Shown: positions 9,309 to 20,159, numbered from the stretch's first letter. The stretch: DNA of 64,000 nucleotides from Actinomycetales bacterium (GCA_018970885.1 JAGWVL010000002.1:1-64000); one strand, 5' to 3'. Made by a program: numbers and translations. Notes: a model not told the origin generated them from the sequence alone.

Positions 9309-12300
9309 GTGTATTTGAAGAGTATGACACTCAAGGGCTTTAAGTCCTTCGCATCGGCAACCACTCTTCACCTTGAACCTGGAATTACTTGCGTGGTTGG
9401 CCCCAATGGTTCGGGTAAGTCCAATGTTGTTGATGCTCTCACCTGGGTTATGGGTGAGCAAGGCGCAAAATCACTTCGTGGCGGCAAGATGGAAGATGTC
9501 ATTTTTGCTGGAACTAGTGGGCGTGCACCACTGGGTCGAGCAGAAGTTTCACTCACGATCGATAACTCAGATGGTGCTTTACCAATTGATTACACCGAGG
9601 TCACGATTTCCAGAATTTTGTTCCGTAATGGACAAAGTGAGTACCAAATAAATGGTGAAGCCTCACGCTTATTAGACATTCAAGAACTGCTGAGTGATTC
9701 GGGTATCGGCCGCGAAATGCACGTGATTGTCGGGCAGGGCCAACTTGATGCGATCTTGATGGCAACTCCTGAAGAGCGCAGAGGCTTCATTGAAGAGGCC
9801 GCAGGAGTTCTTAAACACCGGAAACGTAAAGAGAAAGCGCTTCGCAAATTAGATTCAATGCAAGCAAATCTTGCGCGTGTACAAGATTTAACAGTTGAGC
9901 TACGCCGACAACTTCGCCCATTGGGTAAGCAAGCAGAGGTTGCAAAGAAAGCGGCCACGATTCAAGCTGATCTTCGCGATGCAAAACTTCGTCTTTTAGC
10001 CGATGACTTTATTTCGATGTCCAAGACTTTAGAGCTTGAAGTTGCAGATGAGAATGCCTTACGCGAACGCAGAACTTTAGTTGAAAATGATCTTGATGTG
10101 ATTAGGCGTCGAGAAGAAGAGTTGGATGCCCAAGCTGCACATGAAGGTCCATTACTTCTTGCTGCGCAGGAAACGTTCTACAACTTAAACTCATTACGTG
10201 AAAAGTTCCGCGGAACCCAAAGCCTGGCGCAGGAGCGTTCACGTTTCCTCAATGAAGAAGCCGAGGAAGCGCGTACTTCAGGTCGTGATCCCGAAAGTTT
10301 GGATGCAGAAGCTCGAGCACTTCGATTAGAAGAGTCCCAGTTGCGTGCTGACGTTGTTGCAGCGCAACAACAATTGCTACAAGCAACAAGTGCGCTTTCA
10401 CAAGCAGAGATCGCGCTTAAAAGCGATGAAGACACCATCGCTGCAGCAATGCGGGCTATTGCTGATGCGCGAGAGGGAACTGCCCGCCAAGAGGGACATA
10501 TCAAATCCCTTAATGCTCGACTTGAGGCAATTGCTGAGGAAATTGCTCGACTCATCAAGGCACGCGATGAGGCGCAAGCTCGCGTTGATCAAGCAAAGCG
10601 TGAGTACGCATCTTATGAACTCGAAATTGCAAGTGCAGATTCTGGTGAATTAGGTCTGGATTCACAATATGAAAACTCAAAGTCTGCGCTAGAAACCGCG
10701 AGAGCAAAGCTCTCTGATCTAGTCGAGGCAGAACGTGCTGCAGATCGTGAGCGGAATGCTGTTGAATCAAAGCTTGAAGCGATGAAGTTGACCTCGCAAA
10801 CACGTGATGGAGCTTCAGCACTTCTACGTGATTCACGCGGAGTTTCGATCCTTGGAAGCATCGCAGGGTTGATCGAAATTGATAATGGATGGGAAGCAGC
10901 AGCCGCCGCCGCGCTTGGAGCTTTGGCCGATGCGCTCGTGGTGAAGGATCTTTCATCAGCTGTTACCGCATTGACTACATTGCGTAATGAAAATCTTGGT
11001 CAAGCAGATGTACTGGTGTTTGAACAGGGACAAGGATCAAATACATCAATCCCATCTGGGCTAAATCCACTATCTGCACATGTTCGTTCATCATCAATTG
11101 GTGATTTGATCACATCGCTTTTGTCATCAACAGTTGTTGCTGAAAATGCCAACGCTGCAGAAGCAATTTTGAGGTCTCACCCTGCAGTGACAGTTGTGAC
11201 TCGTGAAGGAGATCTTGTTTCTCGTGATCGTGCGCGTGGTGGATCAAAATCCTCATCTTCACTTATCGAAATCTCGGCACTTGTCGATGAGTTGGAAACC
11301 AAACTCCAAGAGATTACCCACAAATGTGATCGCCTCAAGTTTGAAATTTCAGCTGCAAGCGCCGAAGTTGCAGCTCGTCAAGCAGATTTTGATGCTGCAC
11401 TTTCAAAGCTCAACGAGTCTGACGCTCGCATAGCCGCGCTAACGGAACAACTTGCAGTTTCTGGTCAAAATATGAAGTCTGCAATGGCAGAGGTTGAGCG
11501 TTTGAATACCTCAATCAATGAGGCAACAGCTGCAAAATCTCGCGATGAAGGAGAAATTGCAATTGCACAATCTCAACTGCAACAGCGTGGAGAGGTTGCA
11601 GAGCCAGATCACTCACGTACCGAAGTTCTTCGCAACCAAGTTTCAGTCGCTCGTACCTCTGAAGTTGAGGCACGTCTTGCAGTTCGCACCATTGAAGAGC
11701 GCGTAGATTCAGTCTCAGCACGTGCACTTGCCCTAGAGCAGTCCGCACAAGCAGAGCGCGATGCTTCAGAGCGAGCAATTGTGCGACGTAGCGCACGTGC
11801 ACGAGCCGCGGTAATTTCTCAAGCAGTAGCAGAGGCTGCTTATGAAGTTTTGATTCATATCGAACGCTCTATCGCTAAAGCTGCGACAGAGCGTGGTCGC
11901 CTGGAAGAGTCTCGTGCAGCCCGCGAGGGCGAAACTTTGACTGTCCGCACACGTGGAAGAGAGCTTGCATCTGAGCTCGAACAATTAACATCGAGTGTTC
12001 ATAAGGATGAGATTGCACGTGCTGAACAGCGATTGCGAATTGAAACTTTGGAAGCAAAGACGGTTGAAGAGTTTGGCATTGATACCACTACTTTAATCAA
12101 TGAGTATGGTCCCGAAAATGATGTTCCAACTTTCCATGAAACCGAAAATGGTGAAATCATCTCAACGGAGATGATTCCATACCGTCGCGATCAGCAAGAA
12201 AAGAGGTTGGCATCTGCTGAGCGCTCATTGAACCTGCTCGGAAAGATCAACCCGCTCGCACTTGAGGAGTACACATCACTTGAAGAGCGCCTAAAGTTCC

Positions 12301-12845
12301 TTGCTGAACAGTTAGAGGATTTGAAAAATACAAAGAAGGATCTTTTGGATATCGTCAAAGAGGTTGATGACCGAGTTCAATCAATCTTTATGGAAGCGTA
12401 TGAAGAGACTGCTAAGCATTTCGAAGATATCTTTGCTCGACTCTTTCCAGGTGGAGATGGTCGCTTAATCTTGACCGATCCAGATAACCCATTGACTACA
12501 GGAGTTGATGTTGAAGCTCGTCCACCAGGCAAGCGCATAAAGCGACTCTCCTTGCTTTCAGGTGGAGAAAAGTCCCTGACAGCCGTGGCCATGCTTGTTG
12601 CAATCTTCAAAGCTCGTCCCAGCCCCTTCTACGTACTTGATGAGGTTGAGGCCGCACTTGATGATGTAAACCTAGGCCGTTTGTTGGGCGTTTTCGAGGA
12701 ACTTCGTGAAAACTCTCAGCTGATCATCATTACCCACCAAAAGCGCACCATGGAGATTGCAGATGCTTTGTATGGCGTAACAATGCGTGGTGATGGGGTT
12801 ACTGAAGTTATTTCACAACGCCTGCGCGAATCTGACGCAAGTTAA
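9309..12845 (+). CDS. smc: Chromosome segregation protein SMC
   Basis: 1178 aa; VGPNGSGKSNVVDALTWVMGEQ; C-terminal LSLLSGGEKSLTAVAMLVAIF...PFYVLDEVEAALDD; GTG start. Confidence 0.97.
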   Translation: MYLKSMTLKGFKSFASATTLHLEPGITCVVGPNGSGKSNVVDALTWVMGEQGAKSLRGGKMEDVIFAGTSGRAPLGRAEVSLTIDNSDGALPIDYTEVTISRILFRNGQSEYQINGEASRLLDIQELLSDSGIGREMHVIVGQGQLDAILMATPEERRGFIEEAAGVLKHRKRKEKALRKLDSMQANLARVQDLTVELRRQLRPLGKQAEVAKKAATIQADLRDAKLRLLADDFISMSKTLELEVADENALRERRTLVENDLDVIRRREEELDAQAAHEGPLLLAAQETFYNLNSLREKFRGTQSLAQERSRFLNEEAEEARTSGRDPESLDAEARALRLEESQLRADVVAAQQQLLQATSALSQAEIALKSDEDTIAAAMRAIADAREGTARQEGHIKSLNARLEAIAEEIARLIKARDEAQARVDQAKREYASYELEIASADSGELGLDSQYENSKSALETARAKLSDLVEAERAADRERNAVESKLEAMKLTSQTRDGASALLRDSRGVSILGSIAGLIEIDNGWEAAAAAALGALADALVVKDLSSAVTALTTLRNENLGQADVLVFEQGQGSNTSIPSGLNPLSAHVRSSSIGDLITSLLSSTVVAENANAAEAILRSHPAVTVVTREGDLVSRDRARGGSKSSSSLIEISALVDELETKLQEITHKCDRLKFEISAASAEVAARQADFDAALSKLNESDARIAALTEQLAVSGQNMKSAMAEVERLNTSINEATAAKSRDEGEIAIAQSQLQQRGEVAEPDHSRTEVLRNQVSVARTSEVEARLAVRTIEERVDSVSARALALEQSAQAERDASERAIVRRSARARAAVISQAVAEAAYEVLIHIERSIAKAATERGRLEESRAAREGETLTVRTRGRELASELEQLTSSVHKDEIARAEQRLRIETLEAKTVEEFGIDTTTLINEYGPENDVPTFHETENGEIISTEMIPYRRDQQEKRLASAERSLNLLGKINPLALEEYTSLEERLKFLAEQLEDLKNTKKDLLDIVKEVDDRVQSIFMEAYEETAKHFEDIFARLFPGGDGRLILTDPDNPLTTGVDVEARPPGKRIKRLSLLSGGEKSLTAVAMLVAIFKARPSPFYVLDEVEAALDDVNLGRLLGVFEELRENSQLIIITHQKRTMEIADALYGVTMRGDGVTEVISQRLRESDAS

Positions 12846-12856
12846 GGCGTTGCACG

Positions 12857-13693
12857 ATGGGTCTTTTTAGTAAGTTCATCGCCAAGATAAAGGGCACCAA
12901 TGATTTTTCCCCAGCGGATTGGGCTGAACTTGAACAGGAGCTCCTTTCATCTGATGTTGGACCACGTCTTGCTCAGCAGTTTTTAGAGGCTGCAAAGAAG
13001 GTAAAGAGTGAGAACGCTGAGGAAGCGCTCCTGGAAATTTTGACAAAGAGCCTGTCTTCTAACTCTCATGAACCAATACTTGGTGAAGCAACAACGACAA
13101 TCATGGTGGTTGGGGTTAACGGCACAGGTAAAACTACATCAGTTGCAAAGTTAGCATCGTATTACAAGCGAAATGGAAAGAGCGTTGTGCTGGCAGCAGG
13201 TGACACCTTTCGAGCGGCAGCGGTTGATCAATTAATGACTTGGGGAGATCGAATTGGAGTTGCTGTTATATCCGGAAAAGTTAATGGGGATCCGGCGTCT
13301 GTCGCCTTTGATGGAGCGAAAAACGCGCAAAATTCCAACAGTGATATTTTCATCATCGATACGGCAGGTCGCTTGCATAATAAAAGTGATTTGATGGCTG
13401 AACTTTCAAAGGTAAAGCGGGTTGTCGAAAAGATTTTACCTATCAATGAAGTGCTTTTAGTAATTGATGCAACAACGGGTCAAAATGGATTAAAACAAGC
13501 AAAGATCTTCACTGAAAGTGTTGAAGTGACTGGAATTGTCCTAACTAAATTAGATGGGAGCGCTAAGGGCGGGGTAGCTCTGGCTATCGAGGCCGAGCTA
13601 GGGATTCCCATTAAGTGGGTCGGAACAGGGGAGTCCGAGGGGGATTTTGCTCCTTTTGAGGCTCAGAGCTATGTCAAGGGGCTACTGGCGTAA
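12857..13693 (+). CDS. ftsY: Signal recognition particle receptor FtsY (short NG-domain form)
   Basis: VVGVNGTGKTTSVAKLA, AAGDTFRAAAVDQL, DTAGRLHNKSDLM, LTKLDGSAKGG; 278 aa. Confidence 0.95.
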   Translation: MGLFSKFIAKIKGTNDFSPADWAELEQELLSSDVGPRLAQQFLEAAKKVKSENAEEALLEILTKSLSSNSHEPILGEATTTIMVVGVNGTGKTTSVAKLASYYKRNGKSVVLAAGDTFRAAAVDQLMTWGDRIGVAVISGKVNGDPASVAFDGAKNAQNSNSDIFIIDTAGRLHNKSDLMAELSKVKRVVEKILPINEVLLVIDATTGQNGLKQAKIFTESVEVTGIVLTKLDGSAKGGVALAIEAELGIPIKWVGTGESEGDFAPFEAQSYVKGLLA

Positions 13694-13720
13694 CCCAGAT
13701 GTAACACAAGAACGCTTTTT

Positions 13721-13736
13721 GTCACCAACCTGAAAC
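13721..13736 (+). promoter_or_regulatory. Candidate GlnR-type box upstream of amt
   Basis: GTCAC-caacct-GAAAC matches the remembered actinobacterial GlnR half pattern gTnAC-n6-GaAAC; about 90 bp before the likely amt start. Confidence 0.5.
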
Positions 13737-13825
13737 CCAGTGCGCCCTTCTTTGTAACTGGGGCTCGACAAGGTTTGCCCATCTCAATGGCGAGAAATCT
13801 CTCGACACAAATTAGGTGGTCTTTC

Positions 13826-15115
13826 ATGGAGGAAGTAGTTATCAATACCGGCGATACCGCATGGATGTTAATCAGTACAGGTCTTGTTGTTCTTATGATT
13901 CCCGGGCTTGCACTGTTTTACGGTGGCATGGTTCGTGTGAAGAGCGTTCTGAACATGATGATGATGTCATTTGGCGCTCTAGCAGTTGTCTTTGTTCTAT
14001 GGATTGCATTTGGTTTCTCGATGGTCTTTGGAGACTCAATTGGAGGAAAAGGTTTAATCGGAGATGTCAGTCAATTTTCATTTTTGAATGGACTTGATAA
14101 CTCTACAGCTTTGATTGGGACTATTCCGGCTGCGGTATTTATCGCCTTTCAAGGTATCTTCGCTGCAATTACAGTTGCCTTGATTTCTGGTTCTATTGCA
14201 GATCGCGCGAAGTTTGGCGCATGGATGGTTTTTGCAGGTATCTGGGCAACGCTTGTGTACTTCCCAGTTGCTCACTGGGTATTTGCATTTGATAACTTTG
14301 TCGCAAAAACTGGTGGCTGGATTGCAAATGATCTTGGTGCACTGGACTTTGCAGGTGGAACTGCGGTACACATCAATGCAGGAGCAGCAGGCTTAGCACT
14401 TGCTCTTATTTTAGGAAAGCGTGTGGGCTTCGGAAAGATTCCGATGCGTCCACATAGCTTGCCTTTAGTAATGCTAGGTGCTGCACTCTTGTGGTTCGGC
14501 TGGTTTGGTTTCAACGCTGGTTCGGCAGTTGCATCCAATGGAACTGCAGGTCTAGCACTTCTCAACACAATCGCTGCAACTACAGCTGCAGTTCTTTCTT
14601 GGTTACTTGTTGAAAAAATCCGAGATAGTCACGCAACAAGTCTTGGTGCAGCATCAGGCGTAGTTGCAGGTTTGGTTGCCATTACTCCAGCGTGTGCTGC
14701 TGTAAACGCAAGTGGTGCTTTGATAATTGGCGTGGTAGCGGGTGCGCTTTGTGCACTTTCAGTGGGTCTTAAGTTCAAGCTCGGATATGATGATTCTCTA
14801 GATGTTGTTGCCGTTCACCTTGTTGGCGGAATCGTCGGAACAATCATGATTGGTTTTGTCGGCGTCGATGTTGGTCTATTCAACGGTGGCGGAACAGACC
14901 AGCTTGTAAAGCAGGCTATTGGAGCGGGCGCTGTTCTCGTGTACTCCTTTATTGCAACATTGATTATCGGCAAGATTGTGGATCTAACTATCGGATTTAG
15001 AATTACCAATAATCAAGAGCTTGCGGGCATTGACGTAGCAATTCATGCTGAGCGTGCATACGAACTAACAGATAACAGCCAGGGCAGCGTCCTTGGATTC
15101 TCGAAGGGGGCATAA
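13826..15115 (+). CDS. amt: Ammonium transporter
   Basis: AmtB family: FYGGMVRVKSVLNMMMMSFGA, AVHINAGAAGLALAL, LWFGWFGFNAGSA; start at ATG 13826 preferred over 13775. Confidence 0.95.
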   Translation: MEEVVINTGDTAWMLISTGLVVLMIPGLALFYGGMVRVKSVLNMMMMSFGALAVVFVLWIAFGFSMVFGDSIGGKGLIGDVSQFSFLNGLDNSTALIGTIPAAVFIAFQGIFAAITVALISGSIADRAKFGAWMVFAGIWATLVYFPVAHWVFAFDNFVAKTGGWIANDLGALDFAGGTAVHINAGAAGLALALILGKRVGFGKIPMRPHSLPLVMLGAALLWFGWFGFNAGSAVASNGTAGLALLNTIAATTAAVLSWLLVEKIRDSHATSLGAASGVVAGLVAITPACAAVNASGALIIGVVAGALCALSVGLKFKLGYDDSLDVVAVHLVGGIVGTIMIGFVGVDVGLFNGGGTDQLVKQAIGAGAVLVYSFIATLIIGKIVDLTIGFRITNNQELAGIDVAIHAERAYELTDNSQGSVLGFSKGA

Positions 15116-15457
<342 letters not shown>

Positions 15458-15467
15458 ACTTACTCTC

Positions 15468-17744
15468 ATGAGTACCCGGGAGAGACGAGATCGATCGAAC
15501 GAGAGTGATCGATTTCTATCTCAACTGTTTCACAAGGCTCTCCAAGACCTTGGTGATGCAGAACTGGGCAAGGAGATAGCACTCGCCGCGGTCGGAGGTT
15601 ATGGTCGCGGCGAGTTATCTCCCGGTTCAGATTTAGATATCTTATTTATACACTCCGGAAGAGTTTCATCGGAAAAACTCAAAGCATTTGTCAACGAGGT
15701 GCTGTACCCATTGTGGGATACCAAGAGCGTGGATCATTCTGTTAGGACCCGGAGTGAAACTAGAGATGCCGCAACATCAGATTTACGTGTAGCGACGGGC
15801 TTATTAGATATACGATGCATCACGGGTAACACCGATCTTGTAGCCCATGTTCAAAGTGATGCTTTGGAGTTATGGCGCAAAAACGCAAAAGACAATTTGC
15901 AAGAGTTACACAAGAGTTTGAAGCAGCGCCACACACGTGCAGGCGAATTGGCATATTTACTGGAGCCAGATCTGAAAGAGGCTCGTGGAGGTTTGCGAGA
16001 TATTCAAGCCCTACGTGCAATCGCTTTATCTGGGGTGGTTACTGTTCCGCTAGAGAAAATCAGTTGGGCTGAATCAACCTTAAATAATGTGCGTGAATCC
16101 TTGCATTTAGCAAGTGGTCGTGGAAAGGATCGCTTGTTATTTCAAGAGCAGGACAAAGTTGCAGATCTTCTAAAGTATGCTGATGCAGATGCAATGATGG
16201 GAGACGTTGCACGTGCTGCGCGTTCTGTAGATTATTTGCTTGATTACACCTGGCACACGCTTGAACATAAGGGCAAAGATGGACTGGGACGGATTCTGAA
16301 ACGACCTCGTGTGGTAACAGTTGCAAAAAATGTGAGTTCTTCAAATCGAGAGATTGTCATAGATCCCATTACCTCGTTCAATGATGATCCTGTAGTTGGT
16401 TTAAGGGCTGCGGCGACAGCTGCCCAACTTGGTTTGCCGCTGTCCCTCGATACCTGCACCGAATTATCAGAAGCCCTAAAAAAAGGTGAAGGTGTGCTCA
16501 GTAACCCGTGGCCTAGTGAAGCCCGTGAACTGTTAATTACTTTGATCGGTGCAGGCGAGGCGATGGTAGGTATTTTTGAAATATTAGATCAAGAGGAGAT
16601 CATCTTTCATTGGATTCCCGAGTGGATGAGCGTTAGGTCTTTGCCACAGCGCAATGCGCTGCACCGTCACACTGTGGATCGACATATGGTCGAAACCGCG
16701 GTTCATGCCGCTGCCTTAACTCGAAAGGTTCAGCGCCCCGACTTACTGTTGTTTGCTGCACTATTTCACGATATCGGCAAAGGTACTCAAGAGGATCACT
16801 CAGAACGAGGAGTTCGATTAATTGAACCAATCGCCCACCGCATTGGATTTGATGCAAAAGATATTGAGATCCTGAAGAATTTGGTGCTACATCATCTTTT
16901 ATTGTCATCGACTGCAACCCGACGCGATCTAGATGACCCAGCCACAATTGCATCTGTTGTTTCAGCAATTCCAGATGTCAACACCTTAGAGCTTCTTCAC
17001 GCGTTGAGTATCGCCGATGGCGAAGCAACCGGAAGTGCCGGTTGGAGCGAGTGGAAAGCAACTCTGGTCAATGATTTAGTGCAAAGAGTTAAACAGGCTA
17101 TGGCAGGTGCTGAAGTTGCCCAACAACCAGAGGTTAGCCAAGAACAAATTGCGCAAGCAGAAAAGGGTGTCCTGCGAGTTACGTTGGAGGAACATTCAAG
17201 TGGGTACGCGATTGAAGTTATCTCTCCTGATAAGCCAGGCCTGCTATCGATTGTTGCTGGTGTATTCAATATTTCTCGATTAGATGTTAAATCTGCTCGT
17301 ACTAAAACACTTGGAAATTCAGCGGTAATGAATTGGATCGTGACACCTGAACCGCACGCACCAGAGATCACCAATACAAAACTGCACGAATTAATCGCTG
17401 CAGCTCTTGTTGACTCTAAAAATGTTGAGGAAAAACTCTTTGCCCGAGCAGCCGCCTACGCTTCAATCCCTACAATTCCAGTCCCGGACCCTGAGGTTGA
17501 GATAATTAACGATGCCGCTACTGATGCAACCGTTATTGAAGTCCGCAGTCATGACAGACCTGGACTGCTCTTTAGAATTGGCGCTGCAATCACACAATCA
17601 AAGATTGACATTCGATCTGCCATTGTTACTACTCTCGGAGCAGAGGCGATTGATACCTTGTATGTCACAGAATTAACAGGTGGTCCACTTTCACATGAGC
17701 GTGCGAACGAGGTCGCTTCGCATCTCAAGCAGGCCTTGAAGTAG
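15468..17744 (+). CDS. glnD: [Protein-PII] uridylyl/adenylyltransferase
   Basis: Nucleotidyltransferase GGYGRGELSPGSDLDILF; HD domain ALFHDIGKG; two C-terminal ACT domains. Confidence 0.95.
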   Translation: MSTRERRDRSNESDRFLSQLFHKALQDLGDAELGKEIALAAVGGYGRGELSPGSDLDILFIHSGRVSSEKLKAFVNEVLYPLWDTKSVDHSVRTRSETRDAATSDLRVATGLLDIRCITGNTDLVAHVQSDALELWRKNAKDNLQELHKSLKQRHTRAGELAYLLEPDLKEARGGLRDIQALRAIALSGVVTVPLEKISWAESTLNNVRESLHLASGRGKDRLLFQEQDKVADLLKYADADAMMGDVARAARSVDYLLDYTWHTLEHKGKDGLGRILKRPRVVTVAKNVSSSNREIVIDPITSFNDDPVVGLRAAATAAQLGLPLSLDTCTELSEALKKGEGVLSNPWPSEARELLITLIGAGEAMVGIFEILDQEEIIFHWIPEWMSVRSLPQRNALHRHTVDRHMVETAVHAAALTRKVQRPDLLLFAALFHDIGKGTQEDHSERGVRLIEPIAHRIGFDAKDIEILKNLVLHHLLLSSTATRRDLDDPATIASVVSAIPDVNTLELLHALSIADGEATGSAGWSEWKATLVNDLVQRVKQAMAGAEVAQQPEVSQEQIAQAEKGVLRVTLEEHSSGYAIEVISPDKPGLLSIVAGVFNISRLDVKSARTKTLGNSAVMNWIVTPEPHAPEITNTKLHELIAAALVDSKNVEEKLFARAAAYASIPTIPVPDPEVEIINDAATDATVIEVRSHDRPGLLFRIGAAITQSKIDIRSAIVTTLGAEAIDTLYVTELTGGPLSHERANEVASHLKQALK

Positions 17745-17756
17745 TCTTCCCTCCTT

Positions 17757-19211
17757 ATGTTTGAATCATTGACCTCACGATTTAGCGGAGCTTTTTCCTC
17801 ACTGCGCGCTAAGGGCAAGATATCTACATCAGATATCGAATCAACCTGCCAAGAGATTCGTCAGGCACTACTTGAATCCGATGTAGCTCTATCCGTCGTT
17901 GAAGATTTCATCGCAGATGTACACGAGAAATCCTTAGCTGCGCTTCCAACCCTGCAAGCCGGAACAAATCAAGCTAACGCTATTTTTGAAATTGTTAATG
18001 CCAGTCTGGTTGAGATTCTTGGGGGACAGGCTCGCAGAGTTCGCTTTGCTAAAAATCCTCCAACGGTAATCATGCTGGCAGGTTTGCAAGGTGCCGGTAA
18101 AACAACCTTGGCTGGAAAACTTGCAAAGTTTTATGCAGACCAAGGCAACACCCCATTATTAGTTGCATCTGATTTACAACGTCCTAATGCGGTAACTCAG
18201 CTGCAGGTAGTTGGTGAATCAGTAAATGTTCCGGTATTTGCACCTGAACCAGGTAATGCTAAGACTTCTGGAATCTATGGTGGTAATCCCGTAAAAGTTG
18301 CCAAAGCGGGTGTCGAGTTTGCAAAATCAAAGCTTTACAACATAGTTATTGTCGATACTGCAGGTCGTTTAGGTGTCGATGAAGATTTGATGAAACAAGC
18401 ATCTGAAATCCGTGATGCCATTAATCCAAATGAGATTTTATTTGTCGTCGATGCGATGATCGGACAAGATGCAGTCAAAACATCACAAGCCTTTTTAGAA
18501 GGTGTTGGCTTTGATGGCGTTGTACTGACAAAGCTAGATGGTGATGCGCGTGGCGGCGCGGCGCTATCAATCTCTTCCATGACCAAGCGTCCAATTATGT
18601 TTGCTTCAACTGGTGAAAAGCCCCACGAGTTCGATATCTTCTATCCAGATCGCATGGCATCTCGTATTTTGGGCCTTGGCGATGTTGCAACACTTGCCGA
18701 GCAAGCAAAAAAAGCCTTTGATACCGATACCTCAGCAAAACTTGAAGCAAAGTTTGCCAGCGGTGAAGATTTCACTTTGGAGGATTTCTTGGAACAACTT
18801 CAGGCTATGTCGAAGATGGGCAACATGTCTAAATTGCTAGGAATGCTTCCAGGTGCCGGACAAATCAAAAAGCAGATTGAAAACTTTGATGAGGGTGAAA
18901 TTGTTCGCACCAAGGCGATTGTTCAATCTATGACCCCTTCAGAGCGTCGTGATCCTAAACTTCTCAATGGTTCTCGACGAGCACGTATTGCTTTAGGTTC
19001 AGGTCGCAAAGTTTCTGATGTCAATAATTTGGTGGATCGATTTACCGCAGCACAAAAGATGATGAAACAGGTACGTAATGGGGCAACGCCCACTGGTATG
19101 CCTCCTGGAATGGCAATGCCAGCTATGCCAAAGGTCAACGCGCCGGTCACGAAGAAGAAGAAATCCAAATCTGGAAACCCCGCCAAGCGAGCCCAGGAAG
19201 AGGGCCAGTAG
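17757..19211 (+). CDS. ffh: Signal recognition particle protein Ffh
   Basis: LAGLQGAGKTTLAGKLA, DLQRPNAVTQLQ, VDTAGRLGVDEDLM, Met-rich M domain. Confidence 0.97.
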   Translation: MFESLTSRFSGAFSSLRAKGKISTSDIESTCQEIRQALLESDVALSVVEDFIADVHEKSLAALPTLQAGTNQANAIFEIVNASLVEILGGQARRVRFAKNPPTVIMLAGLQGAGKTTLAGKLAKFYADQGNTPLLVASDLQRPNAVTQLQVVGESVNVPVFAPEPGNAKTSGIYGGNPVKVAKAGVEFAKSKLYNIVIVDTAGRLGVDEDLMKQASEIRDAINPNEILFVVDAMIGQDAVKTSQAFLEGVGFDGVVLTKLDGDARGGAALSISSMTKRPIMFASTGEKPHEFDIFYPDRMASRILGLGDVATLAEQAKKAFDTDTSAKLEAKFASGEDFTLEDFLEQLQAMSKMGNMSKLLGMLPGAGQIKKQIENFDEGEIVRTKAIVQSMTPSERRDPKLLNGSRRARIALGSGRKVSDVNNLVDRFTAAQKMMKQVRNGATPTGMPPGMAMPAMPKVNAPVTKKKKSKSGNPAKRAQEEGQ

Positions 19212-19235
19212 CCCTCGATTTCGCATCTGAGGGCT
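19210..19235 (+). other. Hairpin at the ffh stop codon
   Basis: AGCCCTC-gatttcgcatct-GAGGGCT, 7-bp perfect stem overlapping the ffh TAG; no U-tract follows. Confidence 0.4.
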
Positions 19236-19371
19236 TAAATGGCAGAATTGGCAACCTGTTGACGGGGCCCTCTACCCCCAGCAACATCCACAATTCGATA
19301 GTCATGTGAATTGGTCGCGCACCCCGCTGCGGTTGATACACATGACACACATTTACAGGAGTACAACTTTC

Positions 19372-19917
19372 TTGGCTACAAAAATTCGTTTAATGCGCAT
19401 GGGCAAAATCCGCACACCGTTTTTCCGCGTTGTAGTTACAGACTCACGCAAGGCACGTAATGGTCTATCAATCGAAGAGATTGGTCGCTACGTACCAGGA
19501 CAAGAGCCATCAATTATTGAAATCAACTCAGAGCGCGCTCTGTATTGGCTCGGTGTGGGTGCACAACCATCTGAAGCTGTAGAGGCTTTGCTGAAGGTGA
19601 CTGGCGATTGGCAGAAGTTCAAGGGTCTACCTGGAACTGAGGGAACGCTTAAGGTTGCAGCTGTTAAGCCAGGAAAGATCGTTGCTTACGAAGCAGCGAT
19701 GAAGGCTGCCGCTGCAGAGCCTGCAGAAGGTGCAACAACATTGAAGAAGAAGGCACAAGAGAAGCTAGCAGCTAAGGCAAACCCTGTTGTAGAAGTGTCC
19801 GAGCCAGTAGCAAACGAAGCTGTTGCAGAGGTTCCAGCTGTGGAAGTGACTGCAGATGCAGTGGTTGAAACAGAAGCGGTTGTTGAAACTCCAACTGAAG
19901 AAGCGGCTGCAGAGTAA
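19372..19917 (+). CDS. rpsP: 30S ribosomal protein S16 with Ala/Glu/Val-rich C-terminal extension
   Basis: [33 protein letters not shown] start at 19372; long acidic tail. Confidence 0.96.
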   Translation: MATKIRLMRMGKIRTPFFRVVVTDSRKARNGLSIEEIGRYVPGQEPSIIEINSERALYWLGVGAQPSEAVEALLKVTGDWQKFKGLPGTEGTLKVAAVKPGKIVAYEAAMKAAAAEPAEGATTLKKKAQEKLAAKANPVVEVSEPVANEAVAEVPAVEVTADAVVETEAVVETPTEEAAAE

Positions 19918-19919
19918 CA

Positions 19920-20159
19920 ATGATAGATGAAGCCCTAGAGCACTTGGTCAAGGGAATTGTCGATAACCCTGATGATGTCATTGTCGCTGAAAAGAGCGGA
20001 CGTCGCGGGACAACTTTAGAGGTGCGTGTTCACCCTGAAGATATTGGCAAGGTCATTGGTCGTAATGGTCGTACTGCAAAGGCACTTCGCACAGTTGTCA
20101 GTGCGCTCGCAGGACGCACAGTCCGCGTCGATCTCATCGAGACCGACGAAGTTCGCTAA
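19920..20159 (+). CDS. khpA: KH-domain RNA-binding protein
   Basis: RVHPEDIGKVIGRNGRTAKALRTVVSAL; between rpsP and rimM. Confidence 0.93.
   Translation: MIDEALEHLVKGIVDNPDDVIVAEKSGRRGTTLEVRVHPEDIGKVIGRNGRTAKALRTVVSALAGRTVRVDLIETDEVR

Noticed and set aside
10178-10558. 126-aa minus-strand ORF inside smc
   Set aside because: Antisense to a strong SMC coding frame; Ser/Arg/Ala-biased composition typical of a shadow ORF.
16997-17374. 125-aa minus-strand ORF in glnD
   Set aside because: Antisense shadow; the glnD HD and ACT domains explain this DNA.
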